Notes: generated from the sequence alone by a model not told the origin. A DNA stretch of 64,000 nt from Mesostigma viride (GCA_009746045.1 RPFO01000312.1:3239079-3303078); one strand, 5' to 3'; positions 9,191-20,448 are shown, numbered from the stretch's first letter. Numbers and translations: made by a program.

Positions 9191-10955
9191 AAAATTTATC
9201 CTTGGTAGATATTACTCCTCCTACACCTGTTGATCCTCCTGTGAGACCTATACCTGAAGTATTAATGTCCAATGACGAATTGCGTTCTGAACTAAAGGAA
9301 TATGGATACCTATTATGTATGTTCCTTCAGTTAGAAGTACAAGAGATACCTATCACTAATAATAGTGTGGATATAGATGTAAATACAGTGGATACAATAG
9401 GAGTGGGATTTACTGAAAATGAAATAGTAAGATACATGGCTGTGATAGATTCCTCAAAAGTATTTGAAGAAAAGACTCCTTCTTATCCTCCTCCTCGTTC
9501 TGTTTTACACCGTGTAGTTATCAAGGACGGTGCAGTTCCTACGCACTCTCCGATGTATAGAATGGGCCCTACAGAATTAAAGGAACTAAAACAGATTTTA
9601 GTATCACTATTAGAAGCAGGATTGATAGAGCCTAGTAACTCCCCCTACTCCGCTGGTGTCCTGTTAGTTCCTAAGCCAAATGGCAAGTTTCGCCTAGTTA
9701 CTGATTATAGGAAGTTAAACGATATTACTGTGAAGTCTAAATACCCTCTACCTCGTATTGATGATATATTTAATAAGGTTAAAGGTTCTACCTGTTTCAC
9801 AGTACTAGATTGTGCGGATGGTTTTTGGCAACTACGTATAGCTCCTGAGGATTGCCACAAAACCGCCTTTGCTACCCCTTTTGGGCATTACCAGTTTAGA
9901 GTAGCGGCTATGGGACTCTGTAACTCTCCTGCCTCTTTCCAAATGTTAATGAATGAAGTGCTTAGACCTGTTATGGGAAATTCCCACCTTCCTCAAGTGT
10001 CCTCTGATTTAAAGGATCCTTCCTTCTCCTCTGTTTCTTTATCTGAGCATGACCGTTCTTGTGCTCAAGCTTACTTAGATGATATCCTTATTTATTCTCC
10101 TGATTTTGAAACGCACCTACGTGATTTAAAGAAAGTATTAGAAATCATGGCTGAAAATTCTTTATGGGCGCGCCGTGCTAAAGTTCGCTCTGGTAGAAGT
10201 GTCCCATTTTAGGGCACGTTCTGTCAGATGCCGGGGTTGCTACCGACCCGGACAAGACTAAGTCAATTCAGGAATGGCCTACCCCTACCGACGTTAAAGG
10301 TGTACGTAGTTTTCTAGGAATTGCTTCTTACTATAGGCGTTTTATCCCGCGTTTCGCAACTATAGCAGCCCTATTAATCATCTATTAAAGAAGGATATCC
10401 CCTTTGTTTGGAGTAGTGAATGTCAGTCGGCTTTTCAGTGTCTAAAATCCCTACTCCTCTCCCCTCCTGTACTCATCCTACCGGATACTACTAAACCCTT
10501 TGTTGTAGCTACAGATGCTAGCAAGGTAGCTATAGGGGGCGTCCTTCTCCAGGATCAGGGTCAGGGCTTACAGCCAATCGAGTATATCTCTAGGACAATG
10601 CTTCCTGCGGAGCGTAACTATCCCGTACACCAGCAAGAACTATTAGCTGTGGTGTATTGTTGCCACGCGTGGCAGCACTTTCTTAAAGGTGCTCAATTTG
10701 ATGTTTGTCTGAATGAACCCTGTGAGATTGATCCTTATAGATTAGTTATCCAGACAGATCACCGCCCTCTTACCCATCTTCTCTCACAACCCAACCTTAC
10801 CCCTCGTCAAGCGCGCTGGATGGAGTTTTTAGCACAGTTCTCCCCTTTTAAACTTCAGTATGTTAAGGGTGTAGATAACATAGTACCAGATGCACTCTCC
10901 GTCGTGCAGATTACTCCTTTTTCGAGGACCTTGATGTTCTCAATACTACTCTAGT
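9133..10955 (+). pseudogene. pol: Reverse transcriptase and RNase H part of pol (frameshifted)
   Basis: RT is intact from about 9450 to 10200: the finger motif PYSAGVLLVPKPNGKFRLV, then DYRKLN, the FTVLDCADGFWQ block with its catalytic Asp, the AFATPFGHYQF block, then QAYLDDILIYS with the catalytic YLDD. A +1 lesion near 10205 breaks the GHVLS region, and another near 10373 precedes the RNase H part. RNase H shows the VVATDAS Asp near 10505, the Glu in QQELLAVVY, the Asp in QTDHRPLTHL, and a VPDALS end near 10900. The expected FLG-ASYYRRFIP connection motif is present at about 10310-10345. Order and spacing fit Ty3/gypsy. Confidence 0.88.
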
Positions 10956-10965
10956 TCCTACTACT

Positions 10966-12786
10966 ATGGGTGTAACCCCGTATGGTGAACTACCTGATGA
11001 TGAATCCTATGCCTACCTCTTTCATACAGCTGTTCGCATGCCTGATCTCCTTTCTCACGTAGGACTCTCTCTCCCGTGTGAGGCCCTTCCTGTGGTCTCG
11101 GTGGGGGGGGAGGGGAAAAATAAAATTTCTATACCGCTTAGCCATATAGCGACTAGGTCAGGAAAGTCTTATGAAAACATAGTCCCTCTAGGACCTCCCC
11201 TTCTCTTTGGCAAGGCGGTAGGAGATCTCTTTAAACCTGTTCTGGATACCTCTGTAGCGATGCCTACCTCTGATCTTGAACGCCTTATTAGTAGATTTAC
11301 GGCCACTGAGCCGGAAGCATTAGCTGCCATTGCTGCCCATCCCCAACAATTAGGCAAGCACCCTTGTAAATTTGTAGGTGGATTTTTATATGTGCAGATA
11401 GCAGATTCTCCCCCTCAATGGCGCCTGTATGTCCCTCCTATCTGTCGCTCCTCCTTGCTCTTTGAGTTGCATGACTTAGCTGCTCACCAGGGTGGTAAAC
11501 GGGTACGGGACCTAGTAGCCCGCTCTTACTACTGGCCTTCCCTTTTAAAGGATGTAGATGAGTATGTTAGAACCTGTCAATCTTGCCAGGAGATGAAACC
11601 CAACAATGTAGGACAGATAGCAGAGCCTAGGACCTTACCTGATCCCATCATGCCGTGGGACTCCATTATGATGGATTTTGTAGGACCTTTTAGGAAGAAT
11701 GATAGAGGTAACGCCCAGATCCTTGTTTTTGTAGATCGTTTTACTCGTATGTGTCATCTCGTGCCGTGTCCCTTAGAACTCACCGCACGCGATTGCGCAC
11801 GCCTATACCTTAATAACGTATATAGATATCATGGTTTGAGTAGGCAGTTTATTAGTGATAAGGATAAGTTATTTACTTCTGATTTTTGGCAGCAGTTCTT
11901 CGCTGCTATCGGTACCAAGGTCACCTTCGGTACTGCCTACCACTCCTCCTCGTCTCATTTAGTAGAACGTTTGAATAGGGTAGTGGAAGAAGCTCTGCGT
12001 CACTATGTGAATGGCTCTGGGAGTGATTGGGAGGATTATCTATGTTTGGTAGAGTTTTCCCTTAACAACTGCCCTCAGGCTGCGCATGGTTATACGCCCT
12101 TCTTCCTAGATACTGGTAGACAACCTCTTACCCCTACCTCTCTCTTAGCTAGTCCTTTAAGGGACAAGGATGATGTGTCCCGGGATACTGTAGAAGGTGT
12201 GCAGGCGTTATTAGATAAGATGAAGAATGCACACGACAACGCTATTGCAGGGTACCATAGGGCGCAGGCCAAATACCTTGCTAGGTTGCGTGCCTCATTA
12301 GATAGAAGAGCACCTGAGATAGAAATAGGAGATTTAGTCTTAGTAGAAGGCCCCCGTGTTGGCCGCTTCGCTCATAAGTTCGAAGCTGAACTGAAAGTGA
12401 AACTTAGGCCCGCCTTCTTAGGACCCTTCCGTGTGTTGTCTAGAGTAGGTAATTTCTGTATGAGATAGATATTCCTACCTCTTGGCAGACCCACTCTCGC
12501 ACCTTTCATAGAAGCCAGCTGAAGCTCTATCATCAGAGCACGTTCGCTGGTAGAGAATTAGCCCCTGCCCCTTTAGAGCATAACCCGGATACTGGTGAGG
12601 TAGAGGATGAGGTAGAGGGTATCGTGGCCCATAGAGATATCAAAAAGGGCCGCGGTACCCAGCGCCAGTATAAGGTGAAGTGGATGTATGCTCGTAGTGA
12701 GGTAGATAAGGTCTGGTATACGGAGAGTGAGCTAGATGGGTGTAGTCGCCTGCTGCAGGAGTATAAAACCCTGCATAAGCTCTAGT
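10966..12786 (+). pseudogene. Integrase with C-terminal chromodomain (one frameshift)
   Basis: The zinc-binding H-H-C-C part is visible (LHDLAAHQG, then RTCQSCQE about 30 residues later). The catalytic core shows Asp in MMDFVGPF, Asp in FISDKDKLFTS and Glu in HLVERLNR. The residues before that Glu (SSSSHLVE) depart from the usual DGQTE. The frame closes at 12468 after FRVLSRVGNF. In another phase, homology continues with HSRTFHRSQLKLYH and then a chromodomain at about 12600-12780 with aromatic-cage-type positions (GIVAHRDIKKG, YKVKWMY, VWYTESEL). This ends with a stop at 12784-12786. A one-base lesion near 12460 separates the two parts. Chromodomains direct chromovirus integration to modified histones. 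Confidence 0.85.
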
Positions 12787-12860
12787 TGTAGACCTTCTCC
12801 TCTCTTATGTTATGTCTGCTGTCGACGGTGGTTGGTTGTCCCCTCCCCTCCGCAGCCGTC

Positions 12861-14761
12861 ATGTCAGAGCCTACCCCTCCGGCTGAGAGCTCGCTGCCGT
12901 CCCGCCCCCACCGGACCCTGAGCTGTATTTCGAGGCCCTTCCGGGCCGCTGGGTGTCGCGGTCCAGTTACCCGGGTGGCGTTGTGCAGCCGGCCCTTCAG
13001 GCCCAACATGCGGTTAGTCAGGGCGGCCCTCTTCGGGGTCACGTGGTACGGTCCTTCCCCTGATGAGCCGCACCAGCTTGTTTTGCACGGGTTCGACGAT
13101 GCCGGGCACTGTTTGTTAGGTGTGGTTCCCGCTGTCCAGCCTTGGGACAGATAGATGCGGTTCTCCGGTGCTCCGAGTGTTCTCCTACCTTTCTACCCCT
13201 GTGGGCCGTCCTGCCTACGGGATGTGTTCCCTGGCTCCCTGCTGAGGGTGATGCTGAGGTAGATGAGAACCCCTGCGACCTTCTACGGGCCGTAGAATTC
13301 ATGGAGATAGCTGATCAGGCGGCAGAATTAGCAGTTGGTGGTCCTGCCCCTACGGGCGCCCCAGCCGAGGTACATTATACTCCAGAATATTCAGCCTCGA
13401 GCGCTGCGTCCGCCTCCTCGGCGTCTGCTCCTCCCTCTCCGGTCCCGTCGTCCCCACGGTCGACCCGGCGCGTTGCAGTGGAGCCTACCCCTTTGGGTTT
13501 GCCTGATCCTCTTTCGGCGACGGTCTCGGCTATGCAGGCTCAGATCCAGTCCCTGACCACGGCGTTCGGGGCCTTCCTGGCGGCCCAAGCGCAGCCTCCG
13601 GCCACGCCAGGTGGGGTGTCTGTGGTGTCCGCGCCCCCTACCCCTTCGGCTGTTTCGGCACCTGTGGTTTTACCAGTGCCCCCTGCGTCGGTGTCGGCTC
13701 CTGCCCCTGCTTCGGCCCCTGCTTCGGTTCCTGCCCCTTCGGCCTCGCGGTCTTTGGCCGCGGTTGTTCGGTCCACCGGTCAGGATCCTCGCGCTACTCG
13801 CGCTGCCGATTCCCTCCGGGAGTTGTCCCAGGGTGATCGGGACAGGGCCCCTTCTGTGGTGCATGCGACGCCGGAGTCGCGCGACACGCCCGTGCCTGGC
13901 TGTGGTATGTCCGCACTTGCCTGCCGCCAGTGTGAACTGCCGCGCGCCTCCGCCGAGCTCGCCATCTCGCCCATGTCCTACGGGTTCTCCCAGGTGTGTC
14001 GGGCTCCTCGGGATCGTGGCCTACCCATTGAGACTGATCGGCCTCCTTTCGACATGGTTATTTTAGCTGATCCTGTGTTCCAGGGTGAGATCCTGGTTCG
14101 GCGCGTTCTGTATCGCTGGGCTAGGCGCCACAACGACTTGGACACCTACGGTGGGTTCCAGTGGGCTTACCCTCCGCCTCTGGGCATTATGGCTTCGGAT
14201 GCCCTCACGGTAGAGTTTCCTGCGGTACCGGGTGCTGCGTACACCACGGTCCTCCAGCCCATCCTCGAGTGGGATGCCCGTCGTCCGGCGCCCATCCCGG
14301 GCCAGGGTCTGGACTCCCGTGGCCACCCTCCTCCTCGGGCCAGCGACTACCTGGAGACATTCGGGTCGCGCCAGTGTGCTCGTCGGTGGCGCTCCCGAGA
14401 GGTTCGGCACATCCGGATGTGGCCGTCCAACGTGGAGCCCCTGGTGGACCTGTTTTTCCCGACGGGTTTGCGTCCTCGGATCCGGTACCATCGCCTCCTC
14501 CTGCGGGCCCTCTGTTTGATCGCGGTAGAGCCTTTCCTTCGCCTCTTTGCCTGTGGCTTCCTGGACTGGGCCCGTGGCCAGGTCGTTCTTACGCAGCATA
14601 GATATTACTGGGCCTTTCTGGGCCTTTTTCCTGACGGCGTGTGGGCCGACGTTTTCCTCACCGTAGATAGGCATGACAATGCCGAGGATGTGGCCCACTA
14701 CCAGGCCTACCTGGAGGTCCTGCTGGCCTCTCGTGGCACCTATCAGACGGATGGCCACTAG
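12861..14761 (+). CDS. Extra ORF between integrase and 3' LTR, unknown function
   Basis: A 539-residue frame runs 13142-14761. A probable earlier part begins at an ATG at 12861 and is joined through a frame change near 13135. Residues about 60-240 are Ala/Ser/Pro-rich and low in complexity. The C-terminal 280 residues look globular, with conserved-looking Trp/Arg/Tyr clusters (for example RRVLYRWARRHNDL and LLRALCLIAVEPFLRLFACG). There is no signal peptide or clear membrane anchor, so an envelope role is not supported despite the env-like position. GC content and third-base GC are far higher than in gag-pol of the same element, which argues for separate origin. No domain is recognised. It could be a captured host gene or a lineage-specific accessory protein. 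Confidence 0.6.
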
Positions 14762-15126
14762 ATAGAGGGCCTTAGGCCCGACCTGAGGGTGTTGTCCCTC
14801 CGGTATATAGAGTCGCCCTCATATTCTGGCCAGTTGGTTGGCTGTTCTTGGTCCTTAGTGCTGATGTGTTTACTCTGTGTGTCCTGCCCAGTGCCGTCCC
14901 CCCCGGCCAGGACTCCGTTCCAGGCAGTTAGGGGAACCTCCCACCAGGCTTGGTGCTGGCTAACCCTATACACCACCCGGCGTGGTGGTGGAGACCGTGT
15001 GAACTATTGGTGCTTTGTATCTGGGATGGCCTATCGATTGTGTTGGTGTGTGCTGGGTGCATTAGGTTGTTCCTACCCCTTTGGTTCCCTTCTCTCTGCG
15101 TAGGGAGAGGGCTCCCTACCTTTTGT

Positions 15127-15138
15127 GGGGGGGGGAGG
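15127..15138 (+). promoter_or_regulatory. Polypurine tract
   Basis: Run of G with one A directly before the TG of the 3' LTR: the usual site for plus-strand priming in reverse transcription. Confidence 0.8.
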
Positions 15139-15710
15139 TGTTACGTCGCGTAACAATTCGTTGTAGTTACGGACGTAAATTAGGTCCTTGGCCTCCGTTG
15201 ATCCTAGGTTTACGTGTAGTTCTAGTTGGAACCTGATTGTCCTCGTAACATTACCGTGGTATATTGGGTGCCTTTGGGCGCCGCTCCGCGTACTTTATTA
15301 GTGGTCCTTATCCTTCGGTAGAGTGTAGTGGACCGGCGTGCATCTGTGCACCTGCCTGTGTTTCTGTGTTTCGGTAGGCGAGGGCCAGGTCGGCCCGAGC
15401 CTGTTGGACCGTTGGTGACCATTTATGCACGTTCCACTCCGTGTGTGGTCACTCGGCGTGTGTTAAATGAATTAACACATATTAGCTTGGGTCACGGCAG
15501 TGTAGTTGTGTTTCCTTCCTCTTTTCCTGGAGTAAACGGGTTTGATTAAATGGCCTATGGCATATTACAGTAGTACATATGTAAATGCATTGAGATCTGG
15601 TTCGTCTCGGTCGTCTTTCGCTAGGGGTGCAAATAGAAGTGGCCTTACTAGTCTAGGTAGTATTAGGACAAGTAGAGGTAGAGGTGGCGGCCGAGGCTTG
15701 CGGCGTAACA
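15139..15710 (+). repeat. 3' LTR
   Basis: 572 bp, pairs with 5358-5927. It is followed directly by the target duplication GGTGC. A diverged solo LTR of the same family is at 61493-62047 on the other strand. Confidence 0.93.
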
Positions 15711-15715
15711 GGTGC

Positions 15716-16750
15716 ATGACGTTGTATGTATGGCATGGTCAGGTGGCTGCCTGCATATGTTCTGATCAGGCACTCCGCAAAGGTGAAAACCGTTTGCGTT
15801 CAGTGCCGGGCCGCGGAAAACGCGGAAAAACGCGATCTGCAAATGAATCTGACCGGAATCGAACTGGGGACCTCTCGCACCAATTTTGCTGACTATAGGA
15901 CGGACGTCTCCGGTTACCATGGCATCGCCAACTTACACCTACAGTCATCCGCAAAAGTTCTCCTGTCCGGGGAGTGATGCAAGCCTTTCGGATTTGGTAC
16001 TAGATAAATCACTCGAGATCTGTGTGTAGGAGTACTACACACGTGTCTGCACGCGAGACTTGTTCAGTCTCGCACCGTGAGACGGGCTGAACACGGCTGA
16101 AACCTTCTTTTTAGTAGAAGGGGGCGTAGCCGGTACTATCGAAATGCCTGCATATGTGTTTATGGCATGGTGCATGACAGTGTATGGCATGGTGGTTGCC
16201 TGCTGCAATGATGCATGTCTCAAGAACTTAAGATAGATGGGATTTTACATCTCATCATGATGCATGTTCATGGCATGGGTGGTGATGCTACCTGCATTTG
16301 TTTATTGCCATGTTGGTTTTGGCCTTTTGGGCTTCTGGGCGGAGGAAGTGGACCTTCTAATTGCCGTATGACTTAGCAATTAATCAATGGTTGTCATAAT
16401 TAAGGAATAAAGAATCACGTCAATTAGCATTAATAAATTAATGTCATGGCATGCATGGCTGCCTGCAATTGTGTTTAGTAGGGCATGGTGCATGACATTG
16501 TATGCATGGAATAAAGATTAGTTCAATTACAAATGGGTGAGTATATATCACACTTTGAACATGCAACTATAGACAACCAAGTGAGTGTCAATAGGCTATG
16601 ACCTCTACGTGCATTGCATTGATTTGTATTCATCAAGTTTGAGACATAAGCTAGAGTTTTTGAGAGGCACACCCATGGGATAAACACCTTAGAATATTTT
16701 ATCCTATTTTAAAATCCACTTTTCCGGTCAAAAAAACACTTTTTGAGCTT
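15716..16750. other. Right part of the hAT-like element, non-coding
   Basis: No credible coding region. It contains several degenerate repeats of a GCATGGT-CATGAC-TGTATGGCATGG theme, and at about 16225-16260 a copy of the bases that precede the LTR insertion on the left (GATTTTACATCTCAT at 5335-5349). At 15835-15885 a tRNA-like 3' half is visible on the minus strand. Confidence 0.6.
15835..15885 (-). other. tRNA-like 3' half (tRNA-Pro-like), not a full tRNA
   Basis: Read on the minus strand, TGGTGCGAGAGGTCCCCAG followed by GTTCGATTCC resembles the anticodon-stem-to-T-loop part of a proline tRNA, including a B-box-like sequence. No acceptor stem or D arm can be folded around it. It is probably a tRNA-derived fragment carried in the transposon, as in SINE heads. 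Confidence 0.4.
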
Positions 16751-16883
16751 TTTATTGGCGTATAATACGCGTATAATACGCGCGTATAATACGCGTATAA
16801 TACACGTATAGTACGAAATACGCAATACGCCGAGGTTTTGCCGTATTCACCGTATCGCCGTATTGGCTCACACTGCCTGGCTG

Positions 16884-17065
16884 GGCCCGGCCCACGTGAG
16901 GAGGTACGTGCCGGCCCGGCTGGGCAGCCGGGGCGCAGCCCTGCAGAGGGGCCTCGTGAGGTCGCTGAGGTGTCTACCTGGTTGGTGCGAGCTAAGTGCC
17001 CTACTAGCACCAGACGCCGCTGCTTGATGGTGCTGGTGATAAGTGGCATGCCGAGACTTAGTAAT
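16884..17065 (-). mobile_element. LINE 3' end (right half), continuing 3466-3766
   Basis: Minus-strand LINE C-terminal sequence (LITSTIKQRRLVLVGHLART, followed by NQVDTS) that completes the copy interrupted by the hAT element. The R-R-L-x-L-V/A-GH-L-A-R motif is the usual C-terminal block of these LINE ORF2 proteins. At about 17060 it is abutted by a LINE end in the opposite direction. Confidence 0.75.
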
Positions 17066-17640
17066 GAGATTTGCACAACATTAGTAATGAGGAGTTTGTA
17101 CGCTGATGGCGCCCTATGTGTTTCCCACATTATCAGGCACAGGCGCCTTGGCCTAGCCGGGCACCTGGCCCGCACAGATCAGGTAGATACATCAGATAGG
17201 CTATCTGGCACCAAGCCCGCCCAGCCTGGGCGATATGTCCTCACCTGGCGTGCTTCCGGCCGCGCGCGGCAGGGCCGCCACCCGCGGACTTTTCGTGATA
17301 GACTTGGCATGGACATGTGCTACCCTAGACGTGACGCATACGGGCTCACACGCGGGCAGCCTCCTGGTTTGCATCTGTAATATGGACTGAGGCAGATGGT
17401 ACGCAAGGATAGATGGCAAGTAGTGATGAAGGAGACCACCCCCAAGTCTGTGGGGGCTCCGCGTGTCGGACCGCGTATGGCATTCATAGCGATTCGGGCC
17501 GTGGTGCCGGCACAACCCTGTAACTAGGACCTAGATAGCTTACAGTCATCCATTCCATTCCATGTTCCCCTCCCACTGAGGACTTATGCTCACATGACGC
17601 AGCTAGTCACGTGTCTATTAATTAATTAATTGATGGAGGC
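17066..17640 (+). mobile_element. LINE 3' end, family with CACGTGAC hairpin
   Basis: Plus-strand C-terminal fragment (HRRLGLAGHLARTDQVDTSD and on to FRDRLGMDMCYPRRD), followed by a 3' untranslated region that ends with an ACATGACGCAG..GTCACGTG hairpin (about 17594-17613) and TATTAATTAATTAATT. It has a small insertion (extra Ala-Tyr) relative to the copies at 18560 and 36780 and a stop in the last third. Confidence 0.8.
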
Positions 17641-18237
17641 AGATCTCACCCAGCCGGACTTGGGCGGACATGCTCAAGCACCACACCACCTCCACCACCT
17701 CCGCCGTCGCAGCACAGCTCCAGAAGCAGACGCTCGACTCTCCGCGAGGAGGCCGAGCTCGCCAAGCGCAGCCTCAACGTCACAGTAGTCAAGAACTTTG
17801 ACCTGGTGGAAGGTGAGAATTCTGAGAAGCTTGCACAGGCGTTTCAGAGAGAAATCCTTGGTCGCATGGGCCTCAATGGTGAGATCAAGCTGGCCGGCCA
17901 CCGCCTTCCCCGCTCGCGGGGTAAGGCCGGGGCGCCTCTGCTTCTGCTCATCTTTAAGAACCCGGCGGACAAGATTTCCTTTCTGCAGACGCCGCAAGCG
18001 GCTCGAGAAGACTCACTTCACCCTGGACGACGACTTGACCCTGGCGCAGCAACAACGGCGACGGGAGCTATGGCCGACCTACCTCCAGCTCCGGCAGACC
18101 GCGGCGGGGAAGCCAGTGTACTGGAAGGGGGCGGCCATCTACGTCGGCCACAAGCCCTGCCAAGCGACCCCCGCGGCCCCAGCACTGACCTCCAGACGCC
18201 CCAGCTTAGCCGGAATACAGCAGTAGTAGTGTAGAAT
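17641..18237 (+). pseudogene. LINE ORF1-like fragment
   Basis: Coiled-coil-type N-terminal remnant followed by a region with the L1-type ORF1 pattern: KISFL, a KTHFTLDDDLTLAQQQRRRE stretch, LWPTYLQLRQTAAGKPVYWKG and AAIYV. One frameshift lies near 17985. The same domain, also broken, occurs on the minus strand at 38110-38765 and 40560-41010. ORF1 proteins of this type bind the LINE RNA. The copy is dead. Confidence 0.6.
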
Positions 18238-18480
18238 AGTCAGGCCTAGCTAGAGCTCAGTAGCCACCGTGGCCTTGCACATGTACGCCTACTACAGGCA
18301 CTATACCAGCTGATGCCTTAGAATTATAATTAGCCATGTACATGTGTGCCTATTATGATGTGCCACACACCAGATGATGCCTAGCTTTATTTAGTTATGA
18401 TGTGCCCATGCAGAGAGCCACTCTCTGCTGAGAAGCCATGCCCTAGCTTTTGTATAGCCATGCTCGGATCTTCCACCCCC

Positions 18481-19050
18481 TTTGGCCCTTAACATCCCCT
18501 TAATTGGTTTGCACATTAGTAATGAGGATTTGTACGCTGATTTGCCCTACGTTTCCCACATTATTAGGCACAGGCGCCTGGGCCTAGCCGGGCACCTGGC
18601 CCGCACAGATCAGGTAGATACATCAGATAGACTATCTGGCACCAAGCCCGCCCAGCCTGGGCGATATGTCCTCACCTGGCGTGCTTCCGGACGCGCGCGG
18701 CAGGGCCGCCACCCGCGGACTTTTCGTGATAGACTCGGCATGGACATGTGCTACACTAGACGTGATGGGCTCACACCCGGGCAGCCTCCTGGTTTGTCTG
18801 TAATATGGAGGCAGATGGTGCGCAAGGATAGATGGCAAGTAGTGATAAAGGAGACCACCCCCAAGCCTGTGGGGGCTCCGCGTGTGACCAAGTATGGCAT
18901 TCATAGTGATTCGGGCCGTGGTGCCCACACCCCTGTAACTAGGACCTAGATAGCTTACCCCATCCATTCCATCCCATGTTCCCCTCCCACTGAGGACTTC
19001 TGCTCACGTGACGCAGTCACGTGTCTTTTAATTAATTAATTGATGGAGGC
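18481..19050 (+). mobile_element. LINE 3' end, CACGTGAC hairpin family
   Basis: Best-preserved small fragment of this family: an open frame from 18482 to 18949 with GLHISNEDLYADLPYVSHII, the HRRLGLAGHLART block, QPPGLSVIWRQMVRKDRW and a KPVGAPR tail. The 3' untranslated part ends in a perfect 8-bp-stem hairpin CACGTGAC-GCA-GTCACGTG (19003-19021) and an AATT tail. 18238-18480 to its left is non-coding. Confidence 0.85.
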
Positions 19051-19095
19051 AGATGGTGCGCAAGGATAGATGGCAACTAGTGATGAAGGATTAGG

Positions 19096-19760
19096 GCCAT
19101 TAATTAATTAATTAATTAGACTCGTGCTCCCGTTGGGGAGTCACGGAGCATTAACCCCGATGGATGGATGGATGGGTGCAAACAGTCCTACCGGTCTAAT
19201 CTATCTACATTGGCTACATACTACATCTATCTAACAGCATTCTAACTACAACATCTATCTAGGCAGCCGCACGCTGCCCTAGGGGAGCTATCTGGCGTGC
19301 CTCCCATGGGATTGCACACGCGGGCGCTTCCCCACTGGGGGGGGCTCGTTGTCCTCTATGACCTGGGCCCACTTGGCCTTGTCCATCATCTTCTTCCAAA
19401 TCACGGAGAGGCCTAGGCCCCCCATGTCCTCTACTAGCTGTTCCTTGAAGGTGCGGGCCTTGCGGTGTCTAACATCACTGGGCCCAGCCCACGTCAGGAG
19501 GTGCCGGCCAGGCTGGGCTGGTCGCAGTCCTGCGGGGGGGCCACGTGAGGTGTCTACCTGGTTGGTGCGAGCTAGGTGCCCTACTAGCTGCAGGCGTCGT
19601 TGCTTAATGGTGCTGGTGATATAGGGCATGCCCTGGTACAGGTCCTCATTGCGGACATGAGCAGCATATCCTACTCTGAAAATGGAACGCAGCATGCTGG
19701 TGACCGCGCCGTCCAGCTTGCGGGCCAGGTCGGCGGTGAGGGTCCACGGGCCATACCCAG
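19096..19760 (-). mobile_element. LINE 3' end, CAAC-hairpin family
   Basis: Minus-strand C-terminal fragment, open from about 19695 to 19288 (IFRVGYAAHVRNEDLYQGMP, IKQRRLQLVGHLARTNQVDT, LGLSVIWKKMMDKAKWAQVI, then a Pro-rich end). Its 3' untranslated part contains a short CCAT microsatellite (19160-19172), the hairpin CTCCC-CAAC-GGGAG (about 19127-19140) and an AATT tail ending at about 19096. It is the reference copy for the split LINE at 3466/16884. Confidence 0.85.
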
Positions 19761-19779
19761 GGTTAATTCACCCACAAAC

Positions 19780-20440
19780 CGCAGGCTAGCTTATTAACAA
19801 AAGGATTGTACAAAGAAACGCTGAAAGCGGTGGATCTCTCCCGTTTAGTTACAGGCTTGGTGAGCATGATCCAAACTGAGCATGAAAGCTACCTTGCATG
19901 AGGTCCTTCACAGGTATCCGCGTACGTAGAAATTAAGTACCTCATCAGGTACTCCGTGGCATGCCTTAATTAATTCAGTGCATGTTCACGCGCACTTACT
20001 TACTTAGCTTGAGGACGTAATGGTTCGAATGATTCTATGAATTTGAAGAACACTAAAAATGTAAAGACCTGTGGCCTTCTTGGAGATGTTACAGCGACAA
20101 TACGTACATTGTAATTCCAAATACTTTGATTAATCGCGAAATAAGACTGAAAAATTTTGCAGCAAAGCCAACAAAATGAAGTCCATACATGTTCCAGAGA
20201 AAGGCTGACATTTCCAGCTAATAGCCTGTCTATTAGCAATGACAGTGTCCTGGTGCCACACTTCTTGGCGGAACCCGGACACTGCCCCAACTTGGGGCCG
20301 CACGTTAGCTGCCCTGAACGTGGGGCCGACAGTACGTGTCCGGGTCGTTCTGCCGGGCGGATCCTGGACAGGCAATAATCAATCATAATAATCAATAATC
20401 AATAACTCATCTGCGTTCCCGCTTCACTCCATGGTCCCAA
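19780..20440. other. No gene recognised
   Basis: About 650 bp of AT-richer DNA downstream of the P450 stop codon. Short overlapping frames only. It may hold the P450 3' untranslated region (20449 leftwards) but no clear polyadenylation signal can be named. Confidence 0.4.
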
Positions 20441-20448
20441 ACAAGCAA

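Larger units (their letters stand above)
5358..15710 (+). mobile_element. Ty3/gypsy LTR retrotransposon of the chromovirus type
   Basis: Two near-identical LTRs (5358-5927 and 15139-15710, about 97% by eye) start TGTTACG and end GTAACA. The 5-bp duplication GGTGC flanks the element (5353-5357 and 15711-15715). A purine tract (15127-15138) directly precedes the 3' LTR. Order: RNase H1 N-terminal-like ORF, gag, CCHC knuckle, aspartic protease, reverse transcriptase, RNase H, integrase, chromodomain, then an extra GC-rich ORF. Pol order RT-RH-INT plus chromodomain places it among chromoviruses. Several single-base indels break gag and pol, so this copy is probably not competent, unless they are sequencing errors. 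LTR similarity suggests a fairly recent insertion. Confidence 0.95.
3767..16875. mobile_element. hAT-like DNA transposon with nested insertions
   Basis: Boundaries come from an exact 8-bp duplication, CCTGGCTG, at 3759-3766 and 16876-16883, inside one LINE. The ends are imperfect inverted repeats, both starting CAGTG and sharing GCCAATACG at positions 9-17. Subterminal DNA on both sides is packed with CGTATTATACG-type motifs (3777-3818, 4439-4552, 16755-16860), a usual hAT layout of transposase-binding repeats. It carries a BED-type zinc-finger ORF (4732-5328) but no catalytic transposase domain is seen, so it is probably non-autonomous. Without the nested retroposon and LTR element it is about 2.1 kb. 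The 8-bp duplication, CA..TG ends and BED finger are established hAT features; family membership is inferred. Confidence 0.75.

Noticed and set aside
13039-14758. Minus-strand frames opposite the accessory ORF of the LTR element
   Set aside because: Antisense shadows of GC-rich sequence; they do not fit the direction of the element.
12861-14761. Envelope gene of an endogenous retrovirus
   Set aside because: Position fits, but there is no signal peptide, fusion peptide or membrane anchor, so it is reported only as an unknown accessory ORF.
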